DNA from: JANPLD01 sp964445765
Lineage (GTDB): Bacteria; Pseudomonadota; Alphaproteobacteria; Rickettsiales; UBA8987
Direction of reading: 5' to 3'
NCBI GenBank assembly: GCA_964445765.1
Contig: CAYULD010000002.1
Coordinates: 186,001 to 250,000 of the forward strand
DNA length: 64,000 nucleotides
Shown: in pieces, positions 17,006 to 25,399 of the stretch
Position numbering within the stretch: the stretch's first letter is position 1
How the letters are laid out: every line of letters begins with the position of its first letter
Position numbers and translations under genes: made by a program
The notes under the pieces: generated by a model
The model's input: the letters and a program-made list of their open reading frames with translations, nothing else
Database searches by the model: none
Told to the model about the DNA's origin: nothing

Positions 17006-17689
17006 TCAAAAATCTAGGGTTTTATAGTTTTTAGAAGGCTCAAGACCGGGGATGTAATCATCAAAAAATTGTCTAAAACTGGGGCGAGATTTAATTACAC
17101 AATACCATTCTTTTACTTCTTGGTTATGCTCCCAAGGCACATCACCTAAAAAATCTAGCACAGAAAGCTGGCTTGCAGCGGTAATATCCGCTAAACTAAA
17201 TTTTTCACCAGCAAGCCATTTTCTAGTTTTTAGCAAAAATGCTATATAATCTAGGTGATCAAGAATATTATTCTTAGCGGCTCTTAGATAGTTTGAGTTA
17301 GGCTCCCCTTGTTTTCGGAGGAATTTATAAACTTTTTCATCAACAATATATTTGGTAACTTCGTAATAAAATTTATTATTAAACCAGCCAGCAATTCTTC
17401 TAACTTCGGCACGCTCTAAAACATCATTACCAATAAGTTGAGGCTCAGGATATTTTTCTTCTAAATATTCGCAGATTGCAGTGCTTTCTGAGAGCAAAAT
17501 TGGTTTATCGTTATAATTTTCTTCTACCAAAACCGGCACTTGTGATGCCGGATTCATCGCTAGAAATTTTCTTCTTCTTTCCCAAAAATTTTCAGTTTTA
17601 AGTTCAAAATTAATGCCTTTTTCTGCAAGCATTAACCTTACTTTTCTAGAAAATGGAGAGATGGGATAATGATATAAAATTGTTGCCAT
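17006..17689 (-). CDS. Glutathione S-transferase family protein
   Basis: Cytoplasmic two-domain GST-like protein. The N-terminal thioredoxin-like half has HYPISPFSRKVRLMLAEKGI, the cis-proline in NPASQVPVLVE and the glutathione-contact ESTAICEYLEE. The C-terminal helical half has WLAGEKFSLADITAASQL. I chose the ATG at 17689 (MATILYHYP, 227 residues) because an upstream TTG/ATG option would lie inside the preceding gene and add an unrelated leader. It starts four bases after that gene's stop, so the two are probably co-transcribed. Substrate unknown; PFS in the active-site region suggests a Ser-type or stress-related GST. Confidence 0.85.
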   Translation of the reverse strand: MATILYHYPISPFSRKVRLMLAEKGINFELKTENFWERRRKFLAMNPASQVPVLVEENYNDKPILLSESTAICEYLEEKYPEPQLIGNDVLERAEVRRIAGWFNNKFYYEVTKYIVDEKVYKFLRKQGEPNSNYLRAAKNNILDHLDYIAFLLKTRKWLAGEKFSLADITAASQLSVLDFLGDVPWEHNQEVKEWYCVIKSRPSFRQFFDDYIPGLEPSKNYKTLDF

Positions 17690-17693
17690 TTCA

Positions 17694-18605
17694 TTAGGTG
17701 TTATCGCTATTAGGAATAGAAATTCTGTTAGAAAAACCGCCAAATTGTGTATTATTTGAGGGCTTTTTCTTGCTTCTATCTAAAGTAACTTTTGAAGTAT
17801 AAAAACCTTTTTTTTCAATTTTCTGAGCTTCTGTTTTTGTTTGCTCCTCAGCGTTGTTTTTAGCATTTACTAATGGCTTTTTAACATAATTATTTTCTTT
17901 GTAAGAAATTAAAAAACCACCTTTTTTATCTGCTTTAATTTCCAACACAAATTTTTTGATAGGTGGCTGATAAATTTTACTATATAAAATTATATATAAT
18001 TTGTTATTAGCGAGAATTGAAACCAGCGGAAATTCTTCATTTAATTGCTGTAAAACTTTTTGTGCGTCTTCAAGATTATTAAAAATCTTTTCTTTTTTAA
18101 TAAGCCTTAAACAAGGATGCCCCCAATCTGGGTGCTTTCTTAAAGGGCGTTTTCTTTGTGGGTGAAATTTAAGCTCAGTATTTAATTTTTCGGCGATTAA
18201 AACAAATTTATTTTTATTCTGAGAAATTTTTATAAGAGCATAATTTCCAAGAAAACCAGCTTTTTCATCTGCTTCACTTAATTCAAAATTTTTAAGCCAT
18301 AATTTTATTATATTGTTATTATTTTCTTCATCTTTTGGGTTTTTAGCTGAGATTATAAAATGCTTTTTAATTTCTTCTAGTTTTTGGTTGGCTTCCTCAA
18401 TATTTTCTAGAATGAAGGTGCCGTTTATGATTGCTTCAAAATAAGGGTGGTTTGCAGAGGCAAATTTTTTCTTATATTCACCATTTGCGTTAGTTATTTC
18501 AGGTAATTCTGGAAGAGTTATTTTACTCTTAACTACAGAATTTTTTGATTTAGATTTTTCTTTAGCTGAAGGCTTTTCAGCTTTTTTTGCCTTTTTTTCA
18601 ACCAT
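17694..18605 (-). CDS. Uncharacterised lysine-rich protein
   Basis: I do not recognise this 303-residue protein. It is soluble and strongly basic, with a Lys/Ala/Ser-rich N-terminus (KAKKAEKPSAKEKSKSKN). The middle holds two similar units: an aromatic/His stretch (ANHPYFEAI; HPDWGHPCLRLI) followed by an F-x-N-x-E-(D/E)A segment (ILENIEEANQKLEEIKKHF near residue 70; IFNNLEDAQKVLQQLNEEF near residue 185). This suggests an internal duplication of about 110 residues. The C-terminal 60 residues are low complexity. It lies between mraY and the GST gene on the same strand. A nucleic-acid-binding role would suit the charge but is speculative. Confidence 0.7.
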   Translation of the reverse strand: MVEKKAKKAEKPSAKEKSKSKNSVVKSKITLPELPEITNANGEYKKKFASANHPYFEAIINGTFILENIEEANQKLEEIKKHFIISAKNPKDEENNNNIIKLWLKNFELSEADEKAGFLGNYALIKISQNKNKFVLIAEKLNTELKFHPQRKRPLRKHPDWGHPCLRLIKKEKIFNNLEDAQKVLQQLNEEFPLVSILANNKLYIILYSKIYQPPIKKFVLEIKADKKGGFLISYKENNYVKKPLVNAKNNAEEQTKTEAQKIEKKGFYTSKVTLDRSKKKPSNNTQFGGFSNRISIPNSDNT

Positions 18606-18631
18606 AATAAAAGGAATATTCCTATAAAAAA

Positions 18632-19720
18632 TTATCGCAACTTAAGGGTTGCAAGCCCAATAAGAGCAAATATAACTGCAATTATCCAGAATCTTATTAC
18701 AATTTTTGATTCACTCCAGCCCTTTTTCTCAAAATGATGATGAATTGGCGACATCAAAAATATTCTTTTACCAGTTCTCTTAAAATAAAAAACTTGAATT
18801 ATTACTGATAATGTTTCCATTACAAATAAACCACCGATAATTGCAAGAACAATTTCGTGCTTAGTTATAACACTTATTACACCAAGCAAGCCACCAAGGC
18901 TTAGGCTTCCAGTATCACCCATAAAAACTTGTGCAGGTGGTGCGTTATACCACAAAAAGCCAAGCCCTGCACCAAGCACCGCACCGCATATAACTGATAT
19001 TTCACCAGAATTTGGCACTAAGTGAAGTTGCAGATAATCTGAATATTTAACATTACCTACTAAATAGGCAATTAGTGCAAAGCAACAAACCGCAATCATC
19101 ACTGGCACTATTGCAAGCCCATCTAAGCCATCAGTAAGATTAACAGAGTTTGATGCACCAACAATCACAAAACACGCAAAAGCTAAGTAAAACCAAGATA
19201 AATCCAATAGAACATTTTTGAAAAATGGTAATGCTAAATGGCTATTTAAGTTTTCTGGCGTTTGTAGACTAATGAAATATACCGCTGAAATTGCAATTAA
19301 TAGCTGTAATGCGAGCTTCATTTTACCCCTAAGCCCTGCGTGGTTTTTTTTAGTTAGTTTTTTATAATCATCAACAAAACCAATAAGCCCATAACCAAGC
19401 GTAACATACAAAACCGCCCATACAAATTTATTAGTAATATCTGACCATAATAAACTTGAAAAGAACACCGCAAATAAAATCATTATGCCACCCATTGTTG
19501 GCGTTCCCTTCTTAGTAATTAAATGCAATTCAGGCCCACAATCTCTAATAGGTTGCCCTTCTGGCTGTTGAGATTTTAGCCAATTAATAATTTTACCACC
19601 AAACAAAAAGCAAAATATCATTGAAGTAAAAATCGCCCCACCTGTTCTAAAAGAAATATATTTGAAGAGATTCAAAAAAGTGAATTGATCAATTAATTGT
19701 GTAAGATAATAATGAAGCAT
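18632..19720 (-). CDS. mraY: Phospho-N-acetylmuramoyl-pentapeptide transferase
   Basis: Integral membrane enzyme that makes lipid I from UDP-MurNAc-pentapeptide and undecaprenyl phosphate. The 362 residues have about ten membrane helices and all family marks: KKGTPTMGGIM, the catalytic aspartates in GFVDDYKKLTKK, NLTDGLDGLAIVP, FMGDTGSLSLGG, and the histidine loop SPIHHHFEKKGW. It is not inside a mur/fts (dcw) cluster: etf genes lie upstream on the same strand and the hypothetical protein and GST downstream. A scattered dcw cluster is common in reduced alphaproteobacteria. Confidence 0.96.
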   Translation of the reverse strand: MLHYYLTQLIDQFTFLNLFKYISFRTGGAIFTSMIFCFLFGGKIINWLKSQQPEGQPIRDCGPELHLITKKGTPTMGGIMILFAVFFSSLLWSDITNKFVWAVLYVTLGYGLIGFVDDYKKLTKKNHAGLRGKMKLALQLLIAISAVYFISLQTPENLNSHLALPFFKNVLLDLSWFYLAFACFVIVGASNSVNLTDGLDGLAIVPVMIAVCCFALIAYLVGNVKYSDYLQLHLVPNSGEISVICGAVLGAGLGFLWYNAPPAQVFMGDTGSLSLGGLLGVISVITKHEIVLAIIGGLFVMETLSVIIQVFYFKRTGKRIFLMSPIHHHFEKKGWSESKIVIRFWIIAVIFALIGLATLKLR

Positions 19721-19725
19721 TTAAC

Positions 19726-20655
19726 CTATAATTTTGAGGTTAATTCTGGCACAGCTTGAAATAAATCTGCCACTAAGCCAATATCTGCAACTTCAAAGAT
19801 TGGAGCATTTTCATCTTTGTTTATTGCCACAATAACTTTGCTATCTTTCATACCGGCTAAATGCTGAATTGCCCCTGAAATTCCAACTGCAACATATAAT
19901 TCTGGTGCAACAATTTTACCAGTTTGCCCAACTTGATAATCATTTGGAACATAACCTGCATCAACCGCTGCACGCGATGCCCCAACTGCCGCTTGTAATT
20001 TATCTGCAAGGGCTTCAATAATCTTAAAATTTTCACCTGAGCCAACACCCCTGCCACCTGAAACGACAATTCTTGCAGCGGTTAATTCTGGCCTAGCACT
20101 TTCAGTTTTCTGAATTTTTACAAATTGCGTTAAATTATTATTCGCTGATAAATTTATATTTTCAATTTGTGCATTTCCACCTTCACTTGCTTTATCAAAA
20201 GTGGAACATCTGATAGTTATAATATTTTTTGCCTGATTAGTTTTCACTGTTGCAATAACATTGCCAGCATAAATTGGGCGTTTGAAGGTTTGTTTATCAA
20301 TAACCTCAGTAATTTCTGAAATTTGTTGAATATCAAGTAACGCTGAAATTCTAGGCAAAATATCCTTACCAAAAGTTGTAGCAGGCGATAAAATATAATT
20401 ATAATTACCTGCAATTTCTTTAATAGCTGGGGCGATTGCTTCGCTTAAAAAATGCTCAAAGGCTTGGTTATTTGCAACTAAAATTTTTGACACGCCAGAA
20501 ATTTTCGCAGCAGAATTTGCGACATTTTGCAAATCCCCATTACCGATAATTAAAATGTGAATTTCACCACCGATTTTAGTGGCTGCCGTAACAACATTTT
20601 TAGTATTTGGGCTAAGATTTTTATTATCGTGCTCTGCTATAATAATTATAGACAT
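19726..20655 (-). CDS. etfA: Electron transfer flavoprotein alpha subunit
   Basis: FAD-carrying subunit of ETF, which passes electrons from acyl-CoA and other dehydrogenases to ETF-ubiquinone oxidoreductase. The 309 residues end with the FAD domain: VVSGGRGVGSGENF, AVGASRAAVDAGYV, QVGQTGKIVAPELYVAVGIS and SGAIQHLAGM. It starts directly after the small lipoprotein gene, so the order on the minus strand is etfB, lipoprotein, etfA, mraY. An intervening gene between etfB and etfA is unusual. Confidence 0.96.
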   Translation of the reverse strand: MSIIIIAEHDNKNLSPNTKNVVTAATKIGGEIHILIIGNGDLQNVANSAAKISGVSKILVANNQAFEHFLSEAIAPAIKEIAGNYNYILSPATTFGKDILPRISALLDIQQISEITEVIDKQTFKRPIYAGNVIATVKTNQAKNIITIRCSTFDKASEGGNAQIENINLSANNNLTQFVKIQKTESARPELTAARIVVSGGRGVGSGENFKIIEALADKLQAAVGASRAAVDAGYVPNDYQVGQTGKIVAPELYVAVGISGAIQHLAGMKDSKVIVAINKDENAPIFEVADIGLVADLFQAVPELTSKL

Positions 20656-21006
20656 TTATAACCTCTCTTTTAATCTTTTTAATGAAACTTTATCATATTT
20701 CTTTTCATAAATTGCAAAAAGGCTTCCCCTTTGAACAACTGGTAGTTCTGTAACAACTTCAAGCTCATTACCCCAAAAATAAACTTGGCAATAATCTTCG
20801 TGATTGTGAAGCTCAGTGCAAATAATTTTCCCGACTTCTCTAAGCTCAACTTCCCTTTTTAAGTAGCTTGCATCTGCATATGCAAAGTGAATTTTACCGT
20901 GATTTGCAACCCATTTTGCATCTTCTGGCAATTCACCTTTCGCACGACAGCCTTGAATGATAAGCCCTAGGATTAATACAAAAAATAATTTTGAAAAAAT
21001 TTTCAT
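20656..21006 (-). CDS. Small predicted lipoprotein between etfB and etfA
   Basis: A 116-residue protein with a signal peptide and a lipobox at LIIQGC (Cys20), so probably a lipid-anchored envelope protein. The mature part is short and acidic/basic mixed, with CTELHNHEDYCQVYFWGNE around residues 64-82; two cysteines there might form a disulfide. I do not recognise a family. It overlaps the etfB stop by four bases and abuts the etfA start, so it is translated from the same message as ETF without an obvious functional link. Confidence 0.8.
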   Translation of the reverse strand: MKIFSKLFFVLILGLIIQGCRAKGELPEDAKWVANHGKIHFAYADASYLKREVELREVGKIICTELHNHEDYCQVYFWGNELEVVTELPVVQRGSLFAIYEKKYDKVSLKRLKERL

Positions 21007-21749
21007 ATAATCTGTTTTGTTTTAAGTTGGTTAATAAGTTCATCAACGCTAGAAACTTTAATTCCTTTTGACCTTTTTGATGGCGATTGAAATTTTAGGG
21101 ATTCAAATTTTGGCGTAACATCAACCCCTAAACTATCAACCGGAATTTTTTCTAGAGGCTTACTTCTTGCTTTCATAATATCTGGCAATTTAACATATCT
21201 TGGTTCATTTAACCTTAAATCTGTAGTTATAATTGCTGGTAGCTTGGCAGAAATTGTTAGTAATCCGCCATCAATTTCCCTTGTAACTATTGCATTTTCA
21301 CCTTCAATTTTAAGTTCACTTGCAAAAGTTGCCTGCGACCAACCAAGCAAACCCGCTAAAATCTGACCTGTTTGGTTTGAATCATCATCTATTGCTTGCT
21401 TGCCTAATATAACAATTTTTGGCTGCTCCTTTTCAATTATTTTGGCAAGAATTTTTGCGGCGGCAAGTGGCTGAATTTCTTTATCACTTAACACCAAAAC
21501 CCCTCTATCTGCACCGATTGCGATAGATTGGCGGATAATTTCTTCTGATTTAGCATCACCAATAGATGCAACTACAACTTCTGAGGCGATAGATTTTTCT
21601 TTCAAACGAACAGCTTCTTCAACTGCAATTTCATCAAATGGGTTAATTGACATTTTAACATTTGCAATATCAACGCCAGATTCATCAGCTTTAGGGCGAA
21701 CATTAACTTTATAATCAACAACCCTTTTAACAGCACATAATATTTTCAT
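21003..21749 (-). CDS. etfB: Electron transfer flavoprotein beta subunit
   Basis: AMP-binding subunit of ETF. The 248 residues start with MKILCAVKRVVDYKVNVRPK and carry the adenine nucleotide loop LVLSDKEIQPLAAAKILAKI. The recognition-loop and signature region is ATFASELKIEGENAIVTREIDGG with LPAIITTDLRLNEPRY, as in other EtfB. It is the first gene of the etfB-lipoprotein-etfA unit. The region upstream is a 270-base AT-rich gap shared with the divergent TAXI gene, which probably holds the promoter. Confidence 0.96.
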   Translation of the reverse strand: MKILCAVKRVVDYKVNVRPKADESGVDIANVKMSINPFDEIAVEEAVRLKEKSIASEVVVASIGDAKSEEIIRQSIAIGADRGVLVLSDKEIQPLAAAKILAKIIEKEQPKIVILGKQAIDDDSNQTGQILAGLLGWSQATFASELKIEGENAIVTREIDGGLLTISAKLPAIITTDLRLNEPRYVKLPDIMKARSKPLEKIPVDSLGVDVTPKFESLKFQSPSKRSKGIKVSSVDELINQLKTKQII

Positions 21750-22023
21750 ATTGATAAATTTTATTCCTAAATAATTCTAACCTATTTTAAGGTTAACAAA
21801 TAATGAAACTCTATTAATTAATTTAGTGAATAAAAATAATTTTAGCGCTTAAAAAATAATTGATGTAACAAAGATGCAACTAATAACTTTGGCTAATTTA
21901 TTGATGATTTTTAGTCAATTAACAAATTTTATACATAAAAAAGTTTTTTACTTGATTATAATCATTCTTTTAATATCATCTCACACTTATTGTTTAGTAA
22001 TAACTATTTATTATCACTTTAAT

Positions 22024-23007
22024 ATGAAGCATTTTTCACTTAAATTTCTTGGAATTATTGCCCTTGTAACAATTCCATTTTCAATGCTAATTTCTTCGGA
22101 GTCATACTCTGCGGATAAATATGTTACCATCGGCACAGGTGGCGTTACTGGTGTTTATTACCCAGCGGGCGGTGCAATTTGTCGTTTAGTTAATAGGGGC
22201 AGAAAAGAGCATAGCATTCGCTGCTCGGTTGAATCAACGGGTGGCTCAGTTTATAACTTAAATGCACTTCGTGCAGGTGATATTGATGTTGCGATTGCTC
22301 AATCTGATTGGCAATATCACTCATATATGGGAACGGGTCCTTTTGAAACAATCAGTGCTGATAAAAAATTAAGATCACTATTTTCACTGCATTCTGAGCC
22401 ATTTACCGTTATCACGAGGGCAGATTCTGGCATTAAAACCTTTGATGATATTAAAGGTAAAAGGGTTAATATTGGCAATGCTGGCTCTGGTCAAAGGGCA
22501 ACATTAGAGGCTATAATGGCTGTTAAAGGCTGGAAAATGGCTGATTTCAAGATAGCTTCTGAGCTTAAAGCATCTGATCAAGCACAAGCATTATGCGATA
22601 ATAAAATTGATGTAATGATATATGCAGCTGGCCACCCAAATGGTGCAGTGCAAGAAGTTACAACAACTTGTAATGCAAAAATTATCCCAGTTGATGATGC
22701 TGATATTGATAAATTAGTTAATCGTTTTCCGTTTTATGCATATACTATAATTCCGGGTGGAATGTATAATGGTAATGATAACGATATTAAAACTTTTGGC
22801 GTAAAAGCAACTTTTGTAACTTCAGAATCAGTTGATGAGCAAATCATTTACCAATTAGTTAAAGCAGTATTTGATAATTTTGAAGGCTTCAAAACTCTGC
22901 ACCCTGTGTTTTCAACCTTGGAGCCCAAAGAGCTTATAAAATCTGGTAATACCGCACCTCTTCACAAAGGTGCTGAAAAATATTTCACAGAGAGAGGCTG
23001 GATTTAG
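22024..23007 (+). CDS. TAXI-family TRAP transporter solute-binding protein
   Basis: Periplasmic substrate-binding protein of the TRAP-associated immunogenic (TAXI) type. From the ATG at 22024 it has a clear signal peptide (MKHFSLKFLGIIALVTIPFS, cut near SYSA-D). It continues with the TAXI start YVTIGTGGVTGVYYPAGGAI and SVESTGGSVYNLNAL, then VNIGNAGSGQRATLEAIM and the late TLEPKELIKSGN. An in-frame ATG at 21874 would add 50 AT-rich residues ahead of the signal peptide and is rejected. No TRAP membrane subunit lies nearby, so its partner is elsewhere. Members often bind glutamate or dicarboxylates; the ligand here is unknown. Confidence 0.9.
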   Translation: MKHFSLKFLGIIALVTIPFSMLISSESYSADKYVTIGTGGVTGVYYPAGGAICRLVNRGRKEHSIRCSVESTGGSVYNLNALRAGDIDVAIAQSDWQYHSYMGTGPFETISADKKLRSLFSLHSEPFTVITRADSGIKTFDDIKGKRVNIGNAGSGQRATLEAIMAVKGWKMADFKIASELKASDQAQALCDNKIDVMIYAAGHPNGAVQEVTTTCNAKIIPVDDADIDKLVNRFPFYAYTIIPGGMYNGNDNDIKTFGVKATFVTSESVDEQIIYQLVKAVFDNFEGFKTLHPVFSTLEPKELIKSGNTAPLHKGAEKYFTERGWI

Positions 23008-23019
23008 CATCCAAATTAT

Positions 23020-23045
23020 AAGGCGGTTTTTACCGCCTTTTTAAT
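23020..23045 (+). terminator. Rho-independent terminator after the TAXI gene
   Basis: AAGGCGG and CCGCCTT form a seven-pair stem around a TTTTTA loop and are followed by a T-run, 13 bases after the stop codon of the binding-protein gene. Confidence 0.8.
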
Positions 23046-23072
23046 TTTAATTAAGATTATTTAAGAAGTTTT

Positions 23073-23966
23073 ATGCAAGAATTATTCTCAGAATTACAAA
23101 AAATTGAGCAAGCTGTTAATGCTAAAATGGAAGCATTGCTTCCAGAAGAATCTGAAAGTAGAATTGGTGAAAACAGGCTTATTCAAGCAATGAGATATTC
23201 TGCATTAGGCTCAGGCAAAAGGGTTCGTCCATTTTTAGTTATGAAATCTGCATCTTTATTCGGTGTTAGTGAATCTTGTGCTTTACAAGTTGCAGCCGCT
23301 ATAGAATTTGTTCATTGTTTTTCACTTATCCACGATGATTTACCAGCCCTTGATGATGATGATGAAAGAAGGGGGCAACCAAGTTGCCATGTTAAATTTG
23401 ATGAGGCAACTGCAATTCTTGCTGGTGATGCTTTGCTTACCCTTGCATTTGAGATATTATCACACGAAACAACCCATATAGATTCTTTCGTAAGGGCTGA
23501 TTTAGTTCACGCTTTTGCCAAAGCAATCGGCGTAAATGGTATGGTAGGTGGGCAGATGCTTGATATAATGTCTGAAAATCTCTCTTTATCCGTTGAGCAA
23601 ATAACTAGGCTACAACGCCTTAAAACTGGGCAATTATTCCAAGTTTCTTGTGAAGCAGGTGCGATTCTCGGTAAAGCAGGAAAAAACGCTAGAAATTCCC
23701 TCAGAGGTTATGCTTCAAATTTAGGTCTAGTTTTTCAAATCACTGATGACTTACTTGATGCCACCACTGAAACTAACATTGATGGCACACCTAGAAAAGA
23801 TAAATCCTCTAACAAAGGCACATATATTTCAGTTATGGGAATTGAAAAAGCCACTCAACAAGCAAAGATTCTTACTGAACAAGCAATTTCTCATCTAAAT
23901 GTTTTTGGTAAAAATGCAGATACCCTGAAAGAGCTTGCCTATTTTGTCCTCAACAGAACGAAGTAA
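23073..23966 (+). CDS. ispA: Polyprenyl (farnesyl/geranylgeranyl) diphosphate synthase
   Basis: Condenses isopentenyl diphosphate with allylic diphosphates to make the C15 (or longer) precursor of quinones and undecaprenyl phosphate. The 297 residues have the first aspartate-rich motif DDLPALDDDDERRG and the second DDLLDATTE. GSGKRVRPFLV occurs near residue 48 and GTYISVMG near the end. The extra residues between aspartates in the first motif (DDxxxxD) are the bacterial farnesyl-synthase type, so IspA is favoured over a long-chain synthase. dxs, which often follows, is not present. Confidence 0.92.
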   Translation: MQELFSELQKIEQAVNAKMEALLPEESESRIGENRLIQAMRYSALGSGKRVRPFLVMKSASLFGVSESCALQVAAAIEFVHCFSLIHDDLPALDDDDERRGQPSCHVKFDEATAILAGDALLTLAFEILSHETTHIDSFVRADLVHAFAKAIGVNGMVGGQMLDIMSENLSLSVEQITRLQRLKTGQLFQVSCEAGAILGKAGKNARNSLRGYASNLGLVFQITDDLLDATTETNIDGTPRKDKSSNKGTYISVMGIEKATQQAKILTEQAISHLNVFGKNADTLKELAYFVLNRTK

Positions 23967-24253
23967 AATAGGGATGAGGGCTTAGGGATTAGTTTGTCAT
24001 ACCCTGAATTTTTTCAGCAAGAAAAAATTATAGGGGTATCTACTTAAAAAAGTTTAGTAAAACTTTTTTAATAAAATTAGCGTCATTTCGAACGAAGTGA
24101 GAAATCTGGTTGTAGTATATTCTTCCTAGATTTCTCGCTTTGCTCGAAATGATTCTAACCCCTAACCCCTAAAACCTAGCCACTAACTTGCCACTTGCAC
24201 TGACCCTTAAAAAGGGATAAATATTTTTATAAATATTAATTCTCAACTAGTTT
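23967..24253. repeat. Composite palindromic intergenic element
   Basis: No gene. From left to right it holds a TTAGGG-like strip (about 23970-23992); a module starting TCATACCCTGAATTTTTTCA (23997-24041); a short hairpin AAAAAAGTTTAGTAAAAC (from 24047); two inverted copies of the CATTTCGAACGAAGTGAGAA motif (24084-24107 and 24129-24152); and an inverted TTAGGG-like strip (CTAACCCCTAACCCC, near 24156). The outer strips and inner arms make the whole element roughly palindromic. Confidence 0.75.
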
Positions 24254-24604
24254 ATGGATACTCTTAACCAAATTTACCAAATTATAGATAGCAAGAAAGA
24301 TGCTAACCCTGAAAAATCTTATGTTGCCTCTTTATTAAATGGAGGGGTTGAAAAAATATCCAAAAAAGTAGTTGAGGAAGCTGGGGAAACAATCATCGCA
24401 AGCCTTTCTGAAAATAAAAATCGCGTGATTAGTGAAGCCGCTGATTTAGTTTTTCACCTTATGGTTTTGCTTTATGCAAAAAAAGTAAAGCCACGAGATA
24501 TTATGAAAGAGCTTGAAGCTAGAATGGGAATTTCTGGTCTTGATGAAAAAGCCCGCAGAAATCAAAAACAAAAAGTAAATAATTCTAAAAAACTAAAAAA
24601 TTAA
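24254..24604 (+). CDS. hisE: Phosphoribosyl-ATP pyrophosphatase
   Basis: Hydrolyses phosphoribosyl-ATP to phosphoribosyl-AMP, the second step of histidine biosynthesis. The 116 residues contain the MazG-like all-alpha signature: SYVASLLNGGVEKISKKV, VEEAGETIIASL and SEAADLVFHLMVLL, with the metal-binding Glu and Asp residues in place. It is a stand-alone HisE, not fused to HisI. No other his gene is adjacent; an HAD phosphatase follows after two bases. Presence of hisE implies a histidine pathway elsewhere, which is unusual for parasitic Rickettsiales. Confidence 0.92.
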   Translation: MDTLNQIYQIIDSKKDANPEKSYVASLLNGGVEKISKKVVEEAGETIIASLSENKNRVISEAADLVFHLMVLLYAKKVKPRDIMKELEARMGISGLDEKARRNQKQKVNNSKKLKN

Positions 24605-24606
24605 TA

Positions 24607-25311
24607 ATGTTACCTGTTGAAAAATTAATTGAAAAATACGGCAAGCCTGAAGCCATTTTATTAGATTGGGATAACACCCTTGCAGATAGTTGGGGGGTTA
24701 TTTATAAATCTCTAAATAAAGCATTTAGAGGGCTTGGAATGGAAGAATGGAGCTTTGACGATGTTCAAAAAGGCAGGGATAATATTCACCACTCACTAAG
24801 AGAATCATTTCCAAGAATTTTTGGCAATCGCTGGGAGGAAGCAAGAGATTTATATTACAAAAGTTTTCTAGAATGCCATTTAGATGAAATTAAACTTCTG
24901 CCAGAAGCTGAAAACACCCTCAAAAGCCTTAAAGAGCTTGATGCCCACATTGCAATAGTAAGTAATAAAACTAATAAATATTTGCGTGATGAGCTTAACC
25001 ATCTGAATATTTCTCATTATTTTGATGAAATAGTGGGTGCAGGTGATGCAGTAAGAGATAAACCCCATAAAGAGCCGCTTCTGCTTGCGCTTTCTTCAAG
25101 TACAATTCTTGAGGAAAACTTCCCAACAAAAGTATGGATGATTGGCGATAGCAAAACCGATATAGAAGCCGCCATAAATACTAATTGCATACCGATTTTA
25201 TATGGTGATGCAGATATTTCAAATTTTATCTCAGAAAATAAAATTGATATTCAGAACCTATACAAAATTAATAATCACCTACATTTTCAGGAATTACTGA
25301 ATAAATTTTAG
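24607..25311 (+). CDS. HAD-family hydrolase, phosphoglycolate-phosphatase-like
   Basis: Cytoplasmic phosphatase of the HAD superfamily. Motif I is LLDWDNTLADSW (nucleophile Asp and acid/base Asp, with Trp between), motif II IAIVSNKTNKYL, motif III lysine near DKPHKEPL and motif IV VWMIGDSKTDIEAA. The alpha-helical cap lies between motifs I and II. Length, 234 residues, suits the Gph/PGP group, but substrate cannot be told. It starts two bases after hisE and is probably co-transcribed; a link to histidinol-phosphate hydrolysis would be speculative. Confidence 0.85.
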   Translation: MLPVEKLIEKYGKPEAILLDWDNTLADSWGVIYKSLNKAFRGLGMEEWSFDDVQKGRDNIHHSLRESFPRIFGNRWEEARDLYYKSFLECHLDEIKLLPEAENTLKSLKELDAHIAIVSNKTNKYLRDELNHLNISHYFDEIVGAGDAVRDKPHKEPLLLALSSSTILEENFPTKVWMIGDSKTDIEAAINTNCIPILYGDADISNFISENKIDIQNLYKINNHLHFQELLNKF

Positions 25312-25399
25312 TTAATTAATCTAAATATGTAATCTTGATTAGTTAGGGTTTTTATATATAAATCTCAGAATTATTACACTTAATAAAATATTAACATTT

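Noticed and set aside
21874..22023. 50-residue N-terminal extension of the TAXI protein
   Set aside because: A complete signal peptide begins at the ATG at 22024; the extension is AT-rich and would bury it.
23970..24170. Telomere-like TTAGGG repeats
   Set aside because: Units are irregular (TTAGGG, CTAGG, TTAGGGG) and form edges of intergenic elements; the DNA is bacterial and coding on both sides.
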